This document shows, in pieces, positions 8,572 through 17,880 of a stretch of DNA of 64,000 nt; positions within the stretch are counted from its first letter, which is position 1, and each line of letters starts with the position of its first letter. The notes under the pieces were generated by a model. It was not told where the DNA came from, did not search any database, and saw only the letters and a list, made by a program, of their open reading frames with translations. A program made the translations under genes and the position numbers. Source of the stretch: Treponema sp. (lineage in GTDB: Bacteria > Spirochaetota > Spirochaetia > Treponematales > Breznakiellaceae); contig JAIRYT010000061.1 of the NCBI GenBank assembly GCA_031267675.1, positions 23,074 through 87,073 on the forward strand, in the 5' to 3' direction.

Positions 8572-9348
8572 ATGCGTTTACGTATCCATTCAAATTATGA
8601 AGAAGCAAGCAGGTGGGCCGCCGCCTATATTGCCGCTAAAATTAATTCCGTTACGTCAAAAAAAGGAACCGTAACGCTGGGTCTGCCCACCGGTTCAACG
8701 CCGCTGGGCGTGTACTCCGAGCTTATCGCCCTGTACCAGGCAGGAAAAGTTTCATTTGAAAACGTTACCACCTTTAATATGGATGAATATACCGGGCTTG
8801 CCCCGGATCATCCCTCAAGTTACCACTATTTTATGTGGGATACGTTTTTTTCGCATATCAATATTGACAAAAAAAACGTACATATACTTGACGGCATGGC
8901 AAAAGACGCGGACGCGGAATGCGAGGCGTATGAAGAAGCAATGGCGCGCTGCGGCGTCGATCTGTTTCTTGGCGGCGCGGGCGAAGACGGACACATCGCC
9001 TTTAACGAGCCCGGATCTTCGCTTTCTTCGCGTACCAGAGTTAAAACCCTTGCGCCGGGCACCCTTAGGGCCAATTCCCGCTTTTTTGGCGGCGACCTGC
9101 GGCGCGTGCCAAAAACGGCAATGACGGTCGGCGTCGCCACGATTATGGACGCGCGCGAAGTACTCATTATCGTATCCGGGGCAAACAAGGCCCGCGCGCT
9201 GCGGGCCGCCGTCGAAGACGGGGTAAACCACCTGTGCCCGCTTTCGATCCTGCAAATGCACCGGCACGGCATTATCGTCTGCGACGAAGACGCCGCCGGA
9301 GAACTTGGCGTGAATACGGTAAACTATTTTAAATCCATCGAAATGTAG
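8572..9348 (+). CDS. nagB: Glucosamine-6-phosphate deaminase
   Basis: Converts glucosamine-6-phosphate to fructose-6-phosphate and ammonia, linking amino sugars to glycolysis. The 258-residue protein has the substrate loop LGLPTGSTPLG, the catalytic Asp in FNMDEYTGL, and the catalytic Asp/His/Glu segment GAGEDGHIAFNEPG. It is second gene of the nagA-nagB operon. No regulatory abnormality is visible, and an interspersed-repeat gap follows. Confidence 0.95.
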   Translation: MRLRIHSNYEEASRWAAAYIAAKINSVTSKKGTVTLGLPTGSTPLGVYSELIALYQAGKVSFENVTTFNMDEYTGLAPDHPSSYHYFMWDTFFSHINIDKKNVHILDGMAKDADAECEAYEEAMARCGVDLFLGGAGEDGHIAFNEPGSSLSSRTRVKTLAPGTLRANSRFFGGDLRRVPKTAMTVGVATIMDAREVLIIVSGANKARALRAAVEDGVNHLCPLSILQMHRHGIIVCDEDAAGELGVNTVNYFKSIEM

Positions 9349-9407
9349 TTTTTAACGCTTGCAAGGCAAGAATTGTAAAATTCCTGTGCTTTTTTGTAAT
9401 CTTTCCC

Positions 9408-9436
9408 TTGATAAAACACACAAAGCGGTGTATCAT
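9408..9436 (+). promoter_or_regulatory. Strong sigma-70-type promoter upstream of the lipoprotein pair
   Basis: TTGATA, 17-nt spacer, TATCAT. The first start codon downstream is ATG 9446, only 9 nt after the -10 box, beginning a 27-codon reading frame; the beta-helix lipoproteins lie further on. Confidence 0.65.
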
Positions 9437-9445
9437 TTTCTGCAT

Positions 9446-9529
9446 ATGGCAGTACGTCAATTATCACTTGTCAATCGATTACCTCATGTTCAGCAGATGG
9501 GGATGGGGGAATTCAGGGTTTGTTCGTGA
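9446..9529 (+). pseudogene. 27-codon reading frame, probable truncated gene start
   Basis: Begins ATG directly behind a strong promoter, reads MAVRQLSLVNRLPHV and ends at a TGA just inside the inverted interspersed repeat (9517-9605). The simplest reading is a gene cut short when the repeat inserted. It could also be a genuine small protein. The product is not recognised. Confidence 0.35.
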
Positions 9530-9605
9530 TGTTGGCGAGGTCATTAGTGGTGAAAAAAGAAGAATTTACCACACATGAGAGACTTTTTGCCGAAATTCAA
9601 GGGAT
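9517..9605 (-). repeat. Interspersed repeat copy 2 (inverted)
   Basis: On the minus strand this reads a variant of the same core: a TTTCGGCAAAAAGT word followed by CGCCAACATCACGAAC. Together with the promoter and short frame it fills the 345-nt gap after nagB. Confidence 0.55.
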
Positions 9606-9693
9606 CATTCCTCCTCTAGGAGGGCGGTAAAAATTCTCTTTTGATTTTAAAGTCTGTAAGATGAGTTAAAAACGTATGTAAAAGGAGTTCATA

Positions 9694-11007
9694 ATGAAGA
9701 AGTACCCGGTTTTGTTTTTTGCGCTTGCGGCGGTGTTTTTTGCCTGTTCCAGCCCTACCGGCGGAGGCGGCGGTGGTTCCGTGAGTGACGGCTCCGGGGG
9801 TTCCGGCGGCGGTCGTGGCGGCAGCAGGAAGCATGCGATACTTTACGTAACGCCCGAGGGAGCGGGAACGAAGGACGGCTCGTCCTGGGATAACGCGTCT
9901 TCGGATATTCAGGAAATGATAGACGACGCCGACGGCAGGGGCGCCCAGATTTGGGTAGCCGCAGGCGTGTATAAGCCGGCGCATATACCGGAAGAGGCAA
10001 GTACCGATAGCCGCCACAGGACGTTCTGGTTAAAACCAAAGGTACGTATTTACGGCGGCTTCAGCGGGGATGGAACCGAAGATGGCCTCGGTGAGCGCGA
10101 CTGGGAAAATAACAAAACTATTTTAAGCGGCGATTTTAATAATAACGACGGCGGCAACGCCATAGATGGTTTTATCGGCATGGATGAAAACGCTTATCAT
10201 GTGGTGCTTGCTTTGGGTATACCTGATGACGAACAAACAATTCTGGACGGTTTTACCATTACCGGGGGGAATGCGAACGGCGACGAGTCTACTATCAGTG
10301 TAGGCGTTCACCTTGTCAAGTCTTCCTGGAGTGGTGGTGTGGTCAACTGGCAGTCTTCGCCGGTTCTGACCAATGTGACCATTTCGGGTAATCAGGCCGG
10401 AGACAGCGGAGGCGGCGGCATGAGCAACGCCTTCTCCTCTTCGCCGGTCTTGACCAACGTGATCGTTTCGAATAATCGGGCCGACTTCGGCGGCGGCATG
10501 TTCAACTGGGGCGACTGCTCGCCGGTTCTGACCAACGTGGTCATTTCGGGCAATCAGGCTTCCTTCGGCGGCGGCATATTCAATAGCAGCTCCTCGCCGG
10601 TTCTGACCAATGTGACCATTTCGGGTAATCAGGCCGGTGATGGCGGCGGTATGTACAACTGGAACAACTCAGCGCCAGAAATCCGTAACAGCATTATCTG
10701 GGACAATGGAACAGGTGTAACTAATAACGTCAGTACACCGTCAACACCGTCTTATGAGTATAGTCTGGTTGAAGGAGGGGTTCTCGGCGGCGTGAATGGC
10801 AACCTGGCTGGTACGACCGACCCGCAATTTGTCAATTCCTCCATCGGGGATTACCGCCTGAAGTACGAGAGTCTCGCCCGCAATGCGGGTACTATTGCCT
10901 TTTATAAGGAGGGGAAAAGCCCCGACCTGTCCGGAATTACCACCGATCTGGACGGAAATCCGCGTACCACCGGCGTAAAGATAGACATGGGGGCTTACCA
11001 ATATTAG
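9694..11007 (+). CDS. Beta-helix surface lipoprotein, paralogue A
   Basis: Predicted lipoprotein of 437 residues. The signal peptide ends at lipobox FFACSS and is followed by a Gly/Ser linker. A conserved region then contains GSSWDNAS, IQEMIDDAD and IWVAAGVYKP. From about residue 215 there are repeats of roughly 24 residues built on SSPVLTNVTISGNQAGDGGG, which would stack as a right-handed parallel beta-helix. The C-terminus has a SALVR-like DLDGNPRTTGVKIDMGAYQY end typical of such proteins. Function is unknown; adhesion or carbohydrate contact at the cell surface is a guess. A near-copy follows at 11097, including the same AAAAGGAGTTCAT ribosome region, so this is a tandem duplication. Confidence 0.75.
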   Translation: MKKYPVLFFALAAVFFACSSPTGGGGGGSVSDGSGGSGGGRGGSRKHAILYVTPEGAGTKDGSSWDNASSDIQEMIDDADGRGAQIWVAAGVYKPAHIPEEASTDSRHRTFWLKPKVRIYGGFSGDGTEDGLGERDWENNKTILSGDFNNNDGGNAIDGFIGMDENAYHVVLALGIPDDEQTILDGFTITGGNANGDESTISVGVHLVKSSWSGGVVNWQSSPVLTNVTISGNQAGDSGGGGMSNAFSSSPVLTNVIVSNNRADFGGGMFNWGDCSPVLTNVVISGNQASFGGGIFNSSSSPVLTNVTISGNQAGDGGGMYNWNNSAPEIRNSIIWDNGTGVTNNVSTPSTPSYEYSLVEGGVLGGVNGNLAGTTDPQFVNSSIGDYRLKYESLARNAGTIAFYKEGKSPDLSGITTDLDGNPRTTGVKIDMGAYQY

Positions 11008-11096
11008 CCCAATGTTACGCAGACCAACGTGATGTTGGCATTTGCGACAAATTCTCTTTCGATCCGTTGCGAAGGGTCCGTATGTAAAAGGAGTTC

Positions 11097-12587
11097 ATGA
11101 TGAAGAAGTACCCGGTTTTGTTTTTTTCGCTTGCGTTGGCGCTTTTGGCCTGTTCCAGTCCTACCGGGGGGGGTGGTGGTTCAGTGAACGGCGGTTCCGG
11201 TCTCGGCGGTGGTGGTCTTGGCGGCAGTAAGACGGTGTTTTATGTAAAGGCCACGGGAACAGGGGACGGCTCTTCCTGGGATAACGCGTCAGGCGATATT
11301 CAGGAAATGATAGACAAGGCCGCAGAAGCAGGCGGCGGCGAGATTTGGGTTGCCGCAGGTACGTATAAACCGGCGCATATTCCGGAAAACGCAAGTTCCG
11401 ATAACCGCGACAAAACATTCCAGCTAAAACCAAAGGTACATATTTACGGCGGCTTCGGGGGAACCGAAGCGGTACGCAGTGCGCGCGACTGGGGAGGTAA
11501 CAAAACCGTTTTAAGCGGTGATTTTGATTGTGACGACAGCGGCTTTGCCAACATGACCGAAAATGCTTACCATGTGGTGATTGCGGTAGGTATACCGAAT
11601 GACGGACAGACAATGCTGGACGGTTTTACCATCAAAGGGGGGAACGCGAACGGCAGTGATTTTATCACCGTAGGCGATGATTACACTGTTGTTCGTTTTT
11701 CCGGCAGCGGCGTGTACAACGACAACTCCGCGCCGGTTCTGACCAACGTGACCATTTCGGGTAATTGGGCCAATAATGACGGCGGCGGCATGTACAACGA
11801 CAATTCCTCTCCGGTTCTGACCAGCATGACCATTTCAGATAACCAGACCAGCGGTGCCGGCGGCGGTATGTACAATAATTCCGGTTCCGCGCCTATTCTG
11901 ACTAATGTAATCATTTCGTGTAATTCTGCTTCTTCTAAGGGCGGAGGCGTATACAACGACAACTCCTCACCGGTTCTGACCAGCGTGACCATTTCGGGTA
12001 ACCATGCCAGTAACGGAGGCGGCATGTCCAACTGGCACTCCTCTCCGGTTCTGACTAACGTGATCATTTCAGGTAATGAGGCCGCCAGCAGCGGCGGCGG
12101 CATGGACAACGACAATTCCTCTCCGATTCTGACCAACGTGACCATTTCGGATAATTCTGCTCCTTCCAACACCGGCGGGGGCATGTACAATGTAAACTCC
12201 TCGTTCCAGATTCGAAATAGTATTATCTGGAACAACGGGGGAGCGGTGAATAATAATATATGGCCCTATGACAGCATAACTACCTCCCTCAGGAACAGTA
12301 TGGTCGAGGGGATTAATGACACATCTAATGGTAACCTGGAAGGTACGACCGACCCGCTATTTATCAATTCCTCCAGCGGCGACTACCGCCTGCAATCGGG
12401 CAGTCCCGTTATCAATAAGGGCAACAACGACCTTTACCCGGCCAGTGCCGGTGATACGATTTTTAGCAGCCTTAGCCTGAGTGAAGCGGCAAAGGTCCAG
12501 ATAAACGCGGCGCTGGCAAAGGACTGCGGAGGCGGCAACCGCATTAACGGCGATGCAATAGACATGGGGGCTTACGAGACGCCGTAG
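11097..12587 (+). CDS. Beta-helix surface lipoprotein, paralogue B
   Basis: Paralogue of the preceding gene (496 residues): same lipobox (LLACSS), Gly-rich linker, GSSWDNAS region, and more beta-helix repeats of the type SSPVLTNVTISGN. The end reads AIDMGAYETP. The sequence has two consecutive ATGs (11097 and 11100); the second aligns with the start of paralogue A. The repeat units are similar at DNA level, so repeat number could change by recombination within or between the two genes. Likely co-transcribed with paralogue A, 89 nt apart. Exact role is unknown. Confidence 0.75.
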   Translation: MMKKYPVLFFSLALALLACSSPTGGGGGSVNGGSGLGGGGLGGSKTVFYVKATGTGDGSSWDNASGDIQEMIDKAAEAGGGEIWVAAGTYKPAHIPENASSDNRDKTFQLKPKVHIYGGFGGTEAVRSARDWGGNKTVLSGDFDCDDSGFANMTENAYHVVIAVGIPNDGQTMLDGFTIKGGNANGSDFITVGDDYTVVRFSGSGVYNDNSAPVLTNVTISGNWANNDGGGMYNDNSSPVLTSMTISDNQTSGAGGGMYNNSGSAPILTNVIISCNSASSKGGGVYNDNSSPVLTSVTISGNHASNGGGMSNWHSSPVLTNVIISGNEAASSGGGMDNDNSSPILTNVTISDNSAPSNTGGGMYNVNSSFQIRNSIIWNNGGAVNNNIWPYDSITTSLRNSMVEGINDTSNGNLEGTTDPLFINSSSGDYRLQSGSPVINKGNNDLYPASAGDTIFSSLSLSEAAKVQINAALAKDCGGGNRINGDAIDMGAYETP

Positions 12588-12595
12588 GGTTACGG

Positions 12596-12680
12596 CAATT
12601 GCCACCACGCCAACATCACGAACCGGAATTTCCGGCAAAAAGTTCGTGGTTCGTGAGGTTAGCGGTCAAAATTTCCCCGG
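12596..12680 (+). repeat. Interspersed repeat copy 3
   Basis: Contains CCACGCCAACATCACGAACC, GGAATTTCCGGCAAAAAGT and a GTGGTTCGTGAGGTTAGCGG tail. Closest match to copy 1, and located between paralogue B and the pckG promoter. Confidence 0.6.
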
Positions 12681-12702
12681 TCTGCGGCATGAACCCGCTA
12701 TA

Positions 12703-12731
12703 TTGAGTTTTTTGAATAATTCCGTTATGCT
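12703..12731 (+). promoter_or_regulatory. pckG promoter
   Basis: TTGAGT, 17-nt spacer, TATGCT, about 60 nt upstream of the GTG start at 12791. Confidence 0.6.
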
Positions 12732-12790
12732 CAAAACAGACCACAAAAAACAAAAAAAACTTGGCGTTAAGCCGTAACAGGAGCGTATTC

Positions 12791-14632
12791 GTGAAAGTAA
12801 GTGAATTAAAACATTCAGGTCTAAAAAAATGGGTAGAAGAAGCCATCGCGCTCATGTCGCCCGATTCGGCGGAGGTCTGCGAAGGCGGACAGGCGGAATA
12901 TGACCGGATGATCCAGATTACCCTTGATCAGGGGCTTGCCACAAAGCTGAATGGGCAAAAGCGGCCCGGATCGGTGCTGTACCGCTCCGACCCGTCAGAT
13001 GTCGCGCGGGTAGAAAACCGTACCTATATCGCAAGCGAAAAGGAGTCGGACGCGGGGCCTACCAACCACTGGGTTGATCCAAAAGAACTAAAAAAGACAA
13101 TGACCGGTCTATACCAAGGCTGCATGAAGGGAAGGACGATGTATATAATTCCCTTTTCCATGGGGCCCGTTGGTTCCGATATTGCCAAGATTGGCGTTGA
13201 GATTACCGACAGCCCCTATGTTGTCGCGAATATGCATATTATGACCCGTGTGGGAACAAAGGTTCTTGAGGTGCTTGGCGGCGACGGTCCGTATGTGCCC
13301 TCGTACCATTCAGTGGGAAAGCCGCTTGCGGCGGGCGAAAAAGACAACGGCGTCTGGCCCTGCGCCCCCATGGACGACAAGTATATCTCGCATTTTCCCG
13401 AGACGCGTGAGATTTGGTCCTACGGATCGGGGTACGGCGGAAACGCGCTGCTTGGCAAAAAGTGCCTGGCGCTTCGTATCGCGTCGGTGCTGGCCCGTGA
13501 CGAGGGCTGGCTTGCCGAGCATATGCTCATCCTTAAAATTACCAATCCCAAAGGCGAATCAAAGTACATTACCGGCGCGTTCCCTTCCGCCTGCGGCAAA
13601 ACAAATCTGGCCATGCTCATTCCTACCCTGCCCGGCTGGAAAGTTGAAACAGTCGGCGATGATATCGCGTGGATGAAGTTTGGCGATGACGGACGGCTGT
13701 ACGCGATTAATCCGGAAGCGGGTTTTTTTGGCGTAGCGCCGGGAACAAACGATGAATCGAACCGCAACGCGATGGTGTCGGCAAGTAAAAACACCATCTT
13801 TACCAACTGCGGCCTTACCGAAGACGGCGATATCTGGTGGGAAGGGATTGGCTACGGCGCGCCGGGAAAAGAAATAATCGACTGGAAGGGCAACAGGCGG
13901 CCCAGCCCGCAAAAGGATAAAAGCCCCAAGGGAGAAGAAATCGCCCATCCCAACGCCCGCTTTACCGCGCCGGCAAAACAATGTCCCTGTATCGCAAAAG
14001 AATGGGAAGACCCCAAAGGAGTGCCCATCAGCGCGTTCCTCTTTGGAGGCCGCCGCCCCAAAACCATTCCCCTGGTAAATCAGAGCAAGGGCTGGATTCA
14101 CGGCGTATTTATGGGTTCCATTGTCGGCTCGGAAGTTACCGCCGCGGTTATTTCCGATCAGGTCGGCCAGGTACGGCGCGATCCCTTTGCCATGCTACCC
14201 TTCTGCGGCTACCATATGGGCGACTACTTTGCGCACTGGATACGCCTTGGCAAAAAAGCCGAAGCGGCGGGAAAAGCGGACAAGCTGCCAAAAATCTTTT
14301 TTGTAAACTGGTTCCGCAAAAACGCCGATGACAAATTTATTTGGCCGGGCTACGGCGAAAACAGCCGCGTTCTTGCGTGGATCTTTGACCGCTGTGACGG
14401 CGGCGGCAAGGCGGTGGACACGCCGATAGGCTGGCTGCCTACGCCAGACGCCATTGAACGGCCGGACGGCGTAAGCGAAGCGGATATGGCGGAAATTACC
14501 GCCGTTGATATCGAAGGCTGGAAAAAGGAAATTGCCGATGTGCGAAAAAACCACTATCCCAAGTTCGGCGACAAGCTGCCAAAAGAATTGTATGACGAAC
14601 TGGACGCGATAGAAAAACGTCTGGACGTATGA
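12791..14632 (+). CDS. pckG: Phosphoenolpyruvate carboxykinase (GTP)
   Basis: Interconverts oxaloacetate + GTP with PEP + CO2 + GDP, at the PEP/oxaloacetate node. In fermenting anaerobes it often runs in the CO2-fixing direction. The 613-residue chain has the GTP-PEPCK kinase loop ACGKTNLAM, the metal-binding GDDIAWM segment, and the [26 protein letters not shown] and FVNWFRKN motifs. I choose the GTG at 12791 because AGGAG lies 7 nt before it; a TTG ten codons earlier has no such site. It has its own promoter and ends at a strong two-way terminator shared with the convergent dehydrogenase. Confidence 0.95.
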   Translation: MKVSELKHSGLKKWVEEAIALMSPDSAEVCEGGQAEYDRMIQITLDQGLATKLNGQKRPGSVLYRSDPSDVARVENRTYIASEKESDAGPTNHWVDPKELKKTMTGLYQGCMKGRTMYIIPFSMGPVGSDIAKIGVEITDSPYVVANMHIMTRVGTKVLEVLGGDGPYVPSYHSVGKPLAAGEKDNGVWPCAPMDDKYISHFPETREIWSYGSGYGGNALLGKKCLALRIASVLARDEGWLAEHMLILKITNPKGESKYITGAFPSACGKTNLAMLIPTLPGWKVETVGDDIAWMKFGDDGRLYAINPEAGFFGVAPGTNDESNRNAMVSASKNTIFTNCGLTEDGDIWWEGIGYGAPGKEIIDWKGNRRPSPQKDKSPKGEEIAHPNARFTAPAKQCPCIAKEWEDPKGVPISAFLFGGRRPKTIPLVNQSKGWIHGVFMGSIVGSEVTAAVISDQVGQVRRDPFAMLPFCGYHMGDYFAHWIRLGKKAEAAGKADKLPKIFFVNWFRKNADDKFIWPGYGENSRVLAWIFDRCDGGGKAVDTPIGWLPTPDAIERPDGVSEADMAEITAVDIEGWKKEIADVRKNHYPKFGDKLPKELYDELDAIEKRLDV

Positions 14633-14691
14633 GACATGAGGCATAAGACAAAAACATAAAAACAAAGCCCGAAGGGGTTTTGCGAACAAAA

Positions 14692-14723
14692 AACAAAAGA
14701 ACCCGGGAGCGGGTTCTTTTGTT
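14692..14723. terminator. Bidirectional intrinsic terminator
   Basis: Perfect 14-bp arms (AACAAAAGAACCCG and its complement) around a 4-nt loop, with A-rich and T-rich flanks, between the convergent pckG and dehydrogenase genes. Confidence 0.85.
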
Positions 14724-14743
14724 GTCTAACGTCAATGCCGGCT

Positions 14744-16033
14744 TTAGATATCGGGCGCGTTGGCCAATAAATAATCCTCCGCCTCTTTGCACCACAATGA
14801 CTGGCGGTTCGTACAGATTTTATCAAGACCCAGAAAGAGCGCCGCCAGGCCGCCGCCTTCTTTTCCTTTTGCGCCAAAATCTTTGATTGCGGTAAGCGGC
14901 AATTTTTTGTGGGTATAGACAAGTTTTTTGCCGCCGGGAATTTTATCCAGATCGATTGTTGTCTGGCTTACCGCGTCAAGGCCGCCTATGTGGGTGATCA
15001 TAAATACGGGGTTCAATGTTCCGGCGGCCATCATGGCAAGGCTTTCCCTCATGTCATCGGTGTTGCCGCCGCTTGTTCCCACAATATGGTGCGATTCATA
15101 ATGTACGTTGTAAAAATTAAACAGGGCGGAAAATTCCGTGTCGGTGGGGCCGGCAAAAAAATTAAGGCAGCCGTCGTGCCCCAGCAGCTTATTGCCCATT
15201 TCAAGAACCGGCCTTACCGGCGCGAATACAAATACATCGTCAAAGAGCTTGTTGCCGTTGATTTGTTTTAACTGTTCCACCGGATCGCCGCAGTCTTTTG
15301 TGTTTACATAAACAAGCTCCACGCCCTGTTTTGCCGCTTCTTCTACCCGTAAAAGCTCCTGCGCCCGTTTAAGCCGCGAGTCGTCAATGTCGGTTACGAC
15401 GACGCGTTTTGGCCTGCGGTCCGCGTGAATCGCGTAATCAATGGCGCCCAGGCCCATGGGCCCCACCGAGGCAAGCAGGGCGAGCGAACCGCCTTCGACA
15501 ATTCCCATGTCGTGCACATACGAGCCGCCGCGCGTGTGATACTGGGCGTGAAACGCGCCGGCAATGCACGAAACAGGCTCCGAAAGCGAGCCCATAAAAA
15601 AGTTGTCGGCGTTATACGAAAGAAGGCAGTCCATTTCCATTACTTCTTTGGGAATTATGACATAGGTAGCGTCCCCGCCGATATACTGGTATGAATATCC
15701 GGGGGCCCAGAGCGTCGCCGCGCCGTTTTTATCCGGATAATTAAGGGCCGGCTGAATGGCAAACCTGTCGCCCGCCCTGAATTTACCGGCCCACTTTGAA
15801 CCGACTTTTTCCAGAACGCCGCAAAATTCGTGGCCGATAATCGCGGGGTTTTCTTTTAAACCGGCGCGGACCCGTTTGTGCGCATCTCCCTGCAGGGCAA
15901 GCTTGTGACTTGACATGCAAATCGAATCCGAAACAATACGCGCCAGAATCTCATCATCCCTGATTTCGGCAAGTTCAAATTCCTCAAGCCGTAAATCATT
16001 TACGCCGTAAATACGGACAGCTTTTGTTTTCAC
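14744..16033 (-). CDS. Zinc-type medium-chain dehydrogenase, sorbose-phosphate-reductase-like
   Basis: NAD(P)-dependent polyol/sugar oxidoreductase of the MDR superfamily, 429 residues. An N-terminal GroES-like domain includes IGHEFCGVLEKVG with the catalytic-zinc Glu/His pair. A Rossmann domain around residues 190-215 carries LASVGPMGLGAIDYA. The length and the LSEPVSCIAGAFHAQY region resemble the L-sorbose-1-phosphate reductase (SorE) branch, but the exact substrate cannot be read from sequence. It lies 21 nt downstream of an AraC regulator on the same strand, so the two form a regulator-enzyme operon. It ends at the shared terminator with pckG. Confidence 0.8.
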   Translation of the reverse strand: MKTKAVRIYGVNDLRLEEFELAEIRDDEILARIVSDSICMSSHKLALQGDAHKRVRAGLKENPAIIGHEFCGVLEKVGSKWAGKFRAGDRFAIQPALNYPDKNGAATLWAPGYSYQYIGGDATYVIIPKEVMEMDCLLSYNADNFFMGSLSEPVSCIAGAFHAQYHTRGGSYVHDMGIVEGGSLALLASVGPMGLGAIDYAIHADRRPKRVVVTDIDDSRLKRAQELLRVEEAAKQGVELVYVNTKDCGDPVEQLKQINGNKLFDDVFVFAPVRPVLEMGNKLLGHDGCLNFFAGPTDTEFSALFNFYNVHYESHHIVGTSGGNTDDMRESLAMMAAGTLNPVFMITHIGGLDAVSQTTIDLDKIPGGKKLVYTHKKLPLTAIKDFGAKGKEGGGLAALFLGLDKICTNRQSLWCKEAEDYLLANAPDI

Positions 16034-16054
16034 TGAATACTCCTGTATCTTAAC

Positions 16055-16972
16055 TTAGTAACCCTGTTCCCTGGCAATACCATTGTACTTTTTCCAGTCG
16101 GAAGGGGCAATACCCGTTTTACTTTTAAAAAGCCGCGAAAAATAATACTGATCTTCAAAACCCATGCGCCAGGCCGCCTCCTTGACCGAAATGGTTTCCT
16201 GTTCAAGCAGCAGTTCGGCCTTGTGAATTTTTATGTGGATGTAATATTGATACGGGCTCATCGAGGTATACTTTTTAAAAATTTCGGTAAGCCGCGAAGT
16301 GCTTATGCCTATTTCATCGGCAATGCCGGGAAGGTTGATTTCGCCGTAAATGTTCGACTCCATAAGGAATTTTGCCTTTTCCACAATCCGTCCGTAATAA
16401 TCGGGCTGGCTGCTCCGCCGCTCGGCGGAAAGCATCTCGGTAAGAAGAAAAAGAACATTGGTACACGCCTTCATCTGGTAAAGGGGCCGCTGTTCCCTGA
16501 CTTCGTCAAAGATACGGGTAAAGGCGGTTAAAATATAATCGTGAAGCCCTAAATTAAAAAAAATCTGTTTTTCAGAAAGAAAGCCCTCTTTTGAAAGCCG
16601 GTTAAAATAAAACCCCTTAAAACCGACCCAGTATTCATGCCAGCCCGACGCAAAATCGGGACAGTAACGGTGTTTCATCATGGGAAGAATTAAAAAAATG
16701 GAGCCGGCTTTTATTTCATACTCCCGCTGCTCGACAGAAAGTATTCCCCTGCCCGAGGTTATGTATACAATTTGATACTCGTTCAGCGTCCGCCCCTGGG
16801 CGACGGTCCGGAACCCCAGGGGATGATTTTTGGGGCGCGGCGGATAGGGCGTGTTGGGGGGAACTTCGACATTCCCGGCGGTGGTGCACACCATGCCCAG
16901 GTGCGCGTCTTCGGTACTATAGGGGAAATAGTGCATAAAGCCCCAGTCTCCGCCGGAACGTTTTTCTTCCAT
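16055..16972 (-). CDS. AraC-family transcriptional regulator with cupin sensor
   Basis: Regulator of 305 residues: an N-terminal cupin-like sugar-sensing domain (IVYITSGRGILS, KAGSIFLILPMMKHRY) and a C-terminal double helix-turn-helix (INLPGIADEIGIS; VKEAAWRMGFEDQYYFSRLFK, here quoted in two pieces: VKEAAWRMGF and EDQYYFSRLF). The open frame continues upstream to 17074, but those residues overlap a transposase remnant in another frame. I therefore start at 16972, behind a TTGTTA/TATCAT promoter whose -10 box is 9 nt from the ATG. It probably controls the dehydrogenase just downstream in response to a sugar. Confidence 0.85.
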   Translation of the reverse strand: MEEKRSGGDWGFMHYFPYSTEDAHLGMVCTTAGNVEVPPNTPYPPRPKNHPLGFRTVAQGRTLNEYQIVYITSGRGILSVEQREYEIKAGSIFLILPMMKHRYCPDFASGWHEYWVGFKGFYFNRLSKEGFLSEKQIFFNLGLHDYILTAFTRIFDEVREQRPLYQMKACTNVLFLLTEMLSAERRSSQPDYYGRIVEKAKFLMESNIYGEINLPGIADEIGISTSRLTEIFKKYTSMSPYQYYIHIKIHKAELLLEQETISVKEAAWRMGFEDQYYFSRLFKSKTGIAPSDWKKYNGIAREQGY

Positions 16973-16981
16973 AAAGGACCA

Positions 16982-17010
16982 ATGATACCAAATTACCGGA
17001 TTTTTAACAA
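16982..17010 (-). promoter_or_regulatory. Promoter of the AraC regulator
   Basis: Minus strand: TTGTTA, 17-nt spacer, TATCAT, then 9 nt to ATG. The -35 box overlaps the end of the IS630 remnant, so the insertion may have supplied or reshaped this promoter. Confidence 0.55.
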
Positions 17011-17365
17011 GGGAAGGAGTGCCGCGGTGATAACGGCGCCGTTCTTTCCAACGCCTGTATCCGGCTTTTCTCATCTACGCATAAAACTATGGCGTTATCG
17101 CCGATACCGAATTTCTTCGCGAGGGACCGGGTGCTCCAGTGTGCCGCGTTCCCAGGTTTTTCGTGCACGCCGTTGTACAGATTTTGTTTTTCAACTCTTC
17201 CGATACCGGCGCTTTCCCCGGTTTCCTCGTCTTGTCGGCGACCAGCGCTTCAATTCCTCCCGCGTTATAGCGTTTTACATAAAGGCTCACCGTCATCGGA
17301 TGTATTCCCAACATCGCGGCGATTTCCCTCCCTTCGGTTTTTTCACCCTTTCGAATAAGTTGACA
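17008..17365 (-). pseudogene. IS630-family transposase remnant
   Basis: Broken transposase readable in pieces on the minus strand: LIRKGEKTEGREIAAMLGIH (helix-turn-helix region), YNAGGIEALVADKTRK and KAPVSEELKNKIC. After a one-base frameshift near 17162 it continues HWSTRSLAKKFGIGDNA. That joins directly to IVLCVDEKSRIQALERT, which in intact IS630 proteins lies some 35 residues further on; so there is also an internal deletion. The catalytic C-terminal half is missing. The junction falls at the 3' end of the lipoprotein gene at 17343. No terminal inverted repeats were identified. Confidence 0.8.
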
Positions 17366-17849
17366 TTATTTCATATCCGTTTATTTTACCAGGATTTTTA
17401 AGTAGAATATAAAAATAATGATTTTTCCCGTCAAGAATGGCTGTGCCGGTAAAAAATATTCTGTTTTTTATCCCGTCCCTATACCACCCGATTTGCACAA
17501 AGTTGTTCATATAATTCTTTGAATAAACGTAACTAACGGCAATTACATTATCCCCAAGCAATGGTTCTCCCCTTATTTGATCGATATAATCATAAAAATG
17601 TTCAAGTACCCAATTAAATTCCGTCAGCTGCGGGTCTATTTTTTTTACCAACTCATTTTGCTCAATAAACCCATAGCCAACTATATTTTTTCGATTTATA
17701 TCACTGTACACATTTTTGGCAATGAGCTTGGTAAAAATCAAAAGCTTTTCATCTGACCTGTCTATTTGATAACATCCCGCCAACAAAACAGTGGCAATTA
17801 GCAGCATGCTTTTACCGCTATTATGTTTGATCCTGCTATGGCGATTCAC
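17343..17849 (-). CDS. Small lipoprotein of unknown function
   Basis: 168 residues with a signal peptide and lipobox VLLAGC near residue 26, so probably anchored in a membrane by lipid. The GTG start follows a good AAGGAGG site. The mature part resembles no family I recognise. The DNA is AT-rich compared with the flanks. The last codons (TYSKG) overlap the edge of the IS630 remnant, so the true C-terminus may have been replaced by the insertion. Confidence 0.6.
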   Translation of the reverse strand: MNRHSRIKHNSGKSMLLIATVLLAGCYQIDRSDEKLLIFTKLIAKNVYSDINRKNIVGYGFIEQNELVKKIDPQLTEFNWVLEHFYDYIDQIRGEPLLGDNVIAVSYVYSKNYMNNFVQIGWYRDGIKNRIFFTGTAILDGKNHYFYILLKNPGKINGYEIMSTYSKG

Positions 17850-17880
17850 GGATAACCCTCCTTTATGACATCCTTTGACA

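Noticed and set aside
16973..17074. N-terminal extension of the AraC regulator
   Set aside because: These codons overlap the IS630 transposase remnant and the AraC promoter in another frame.
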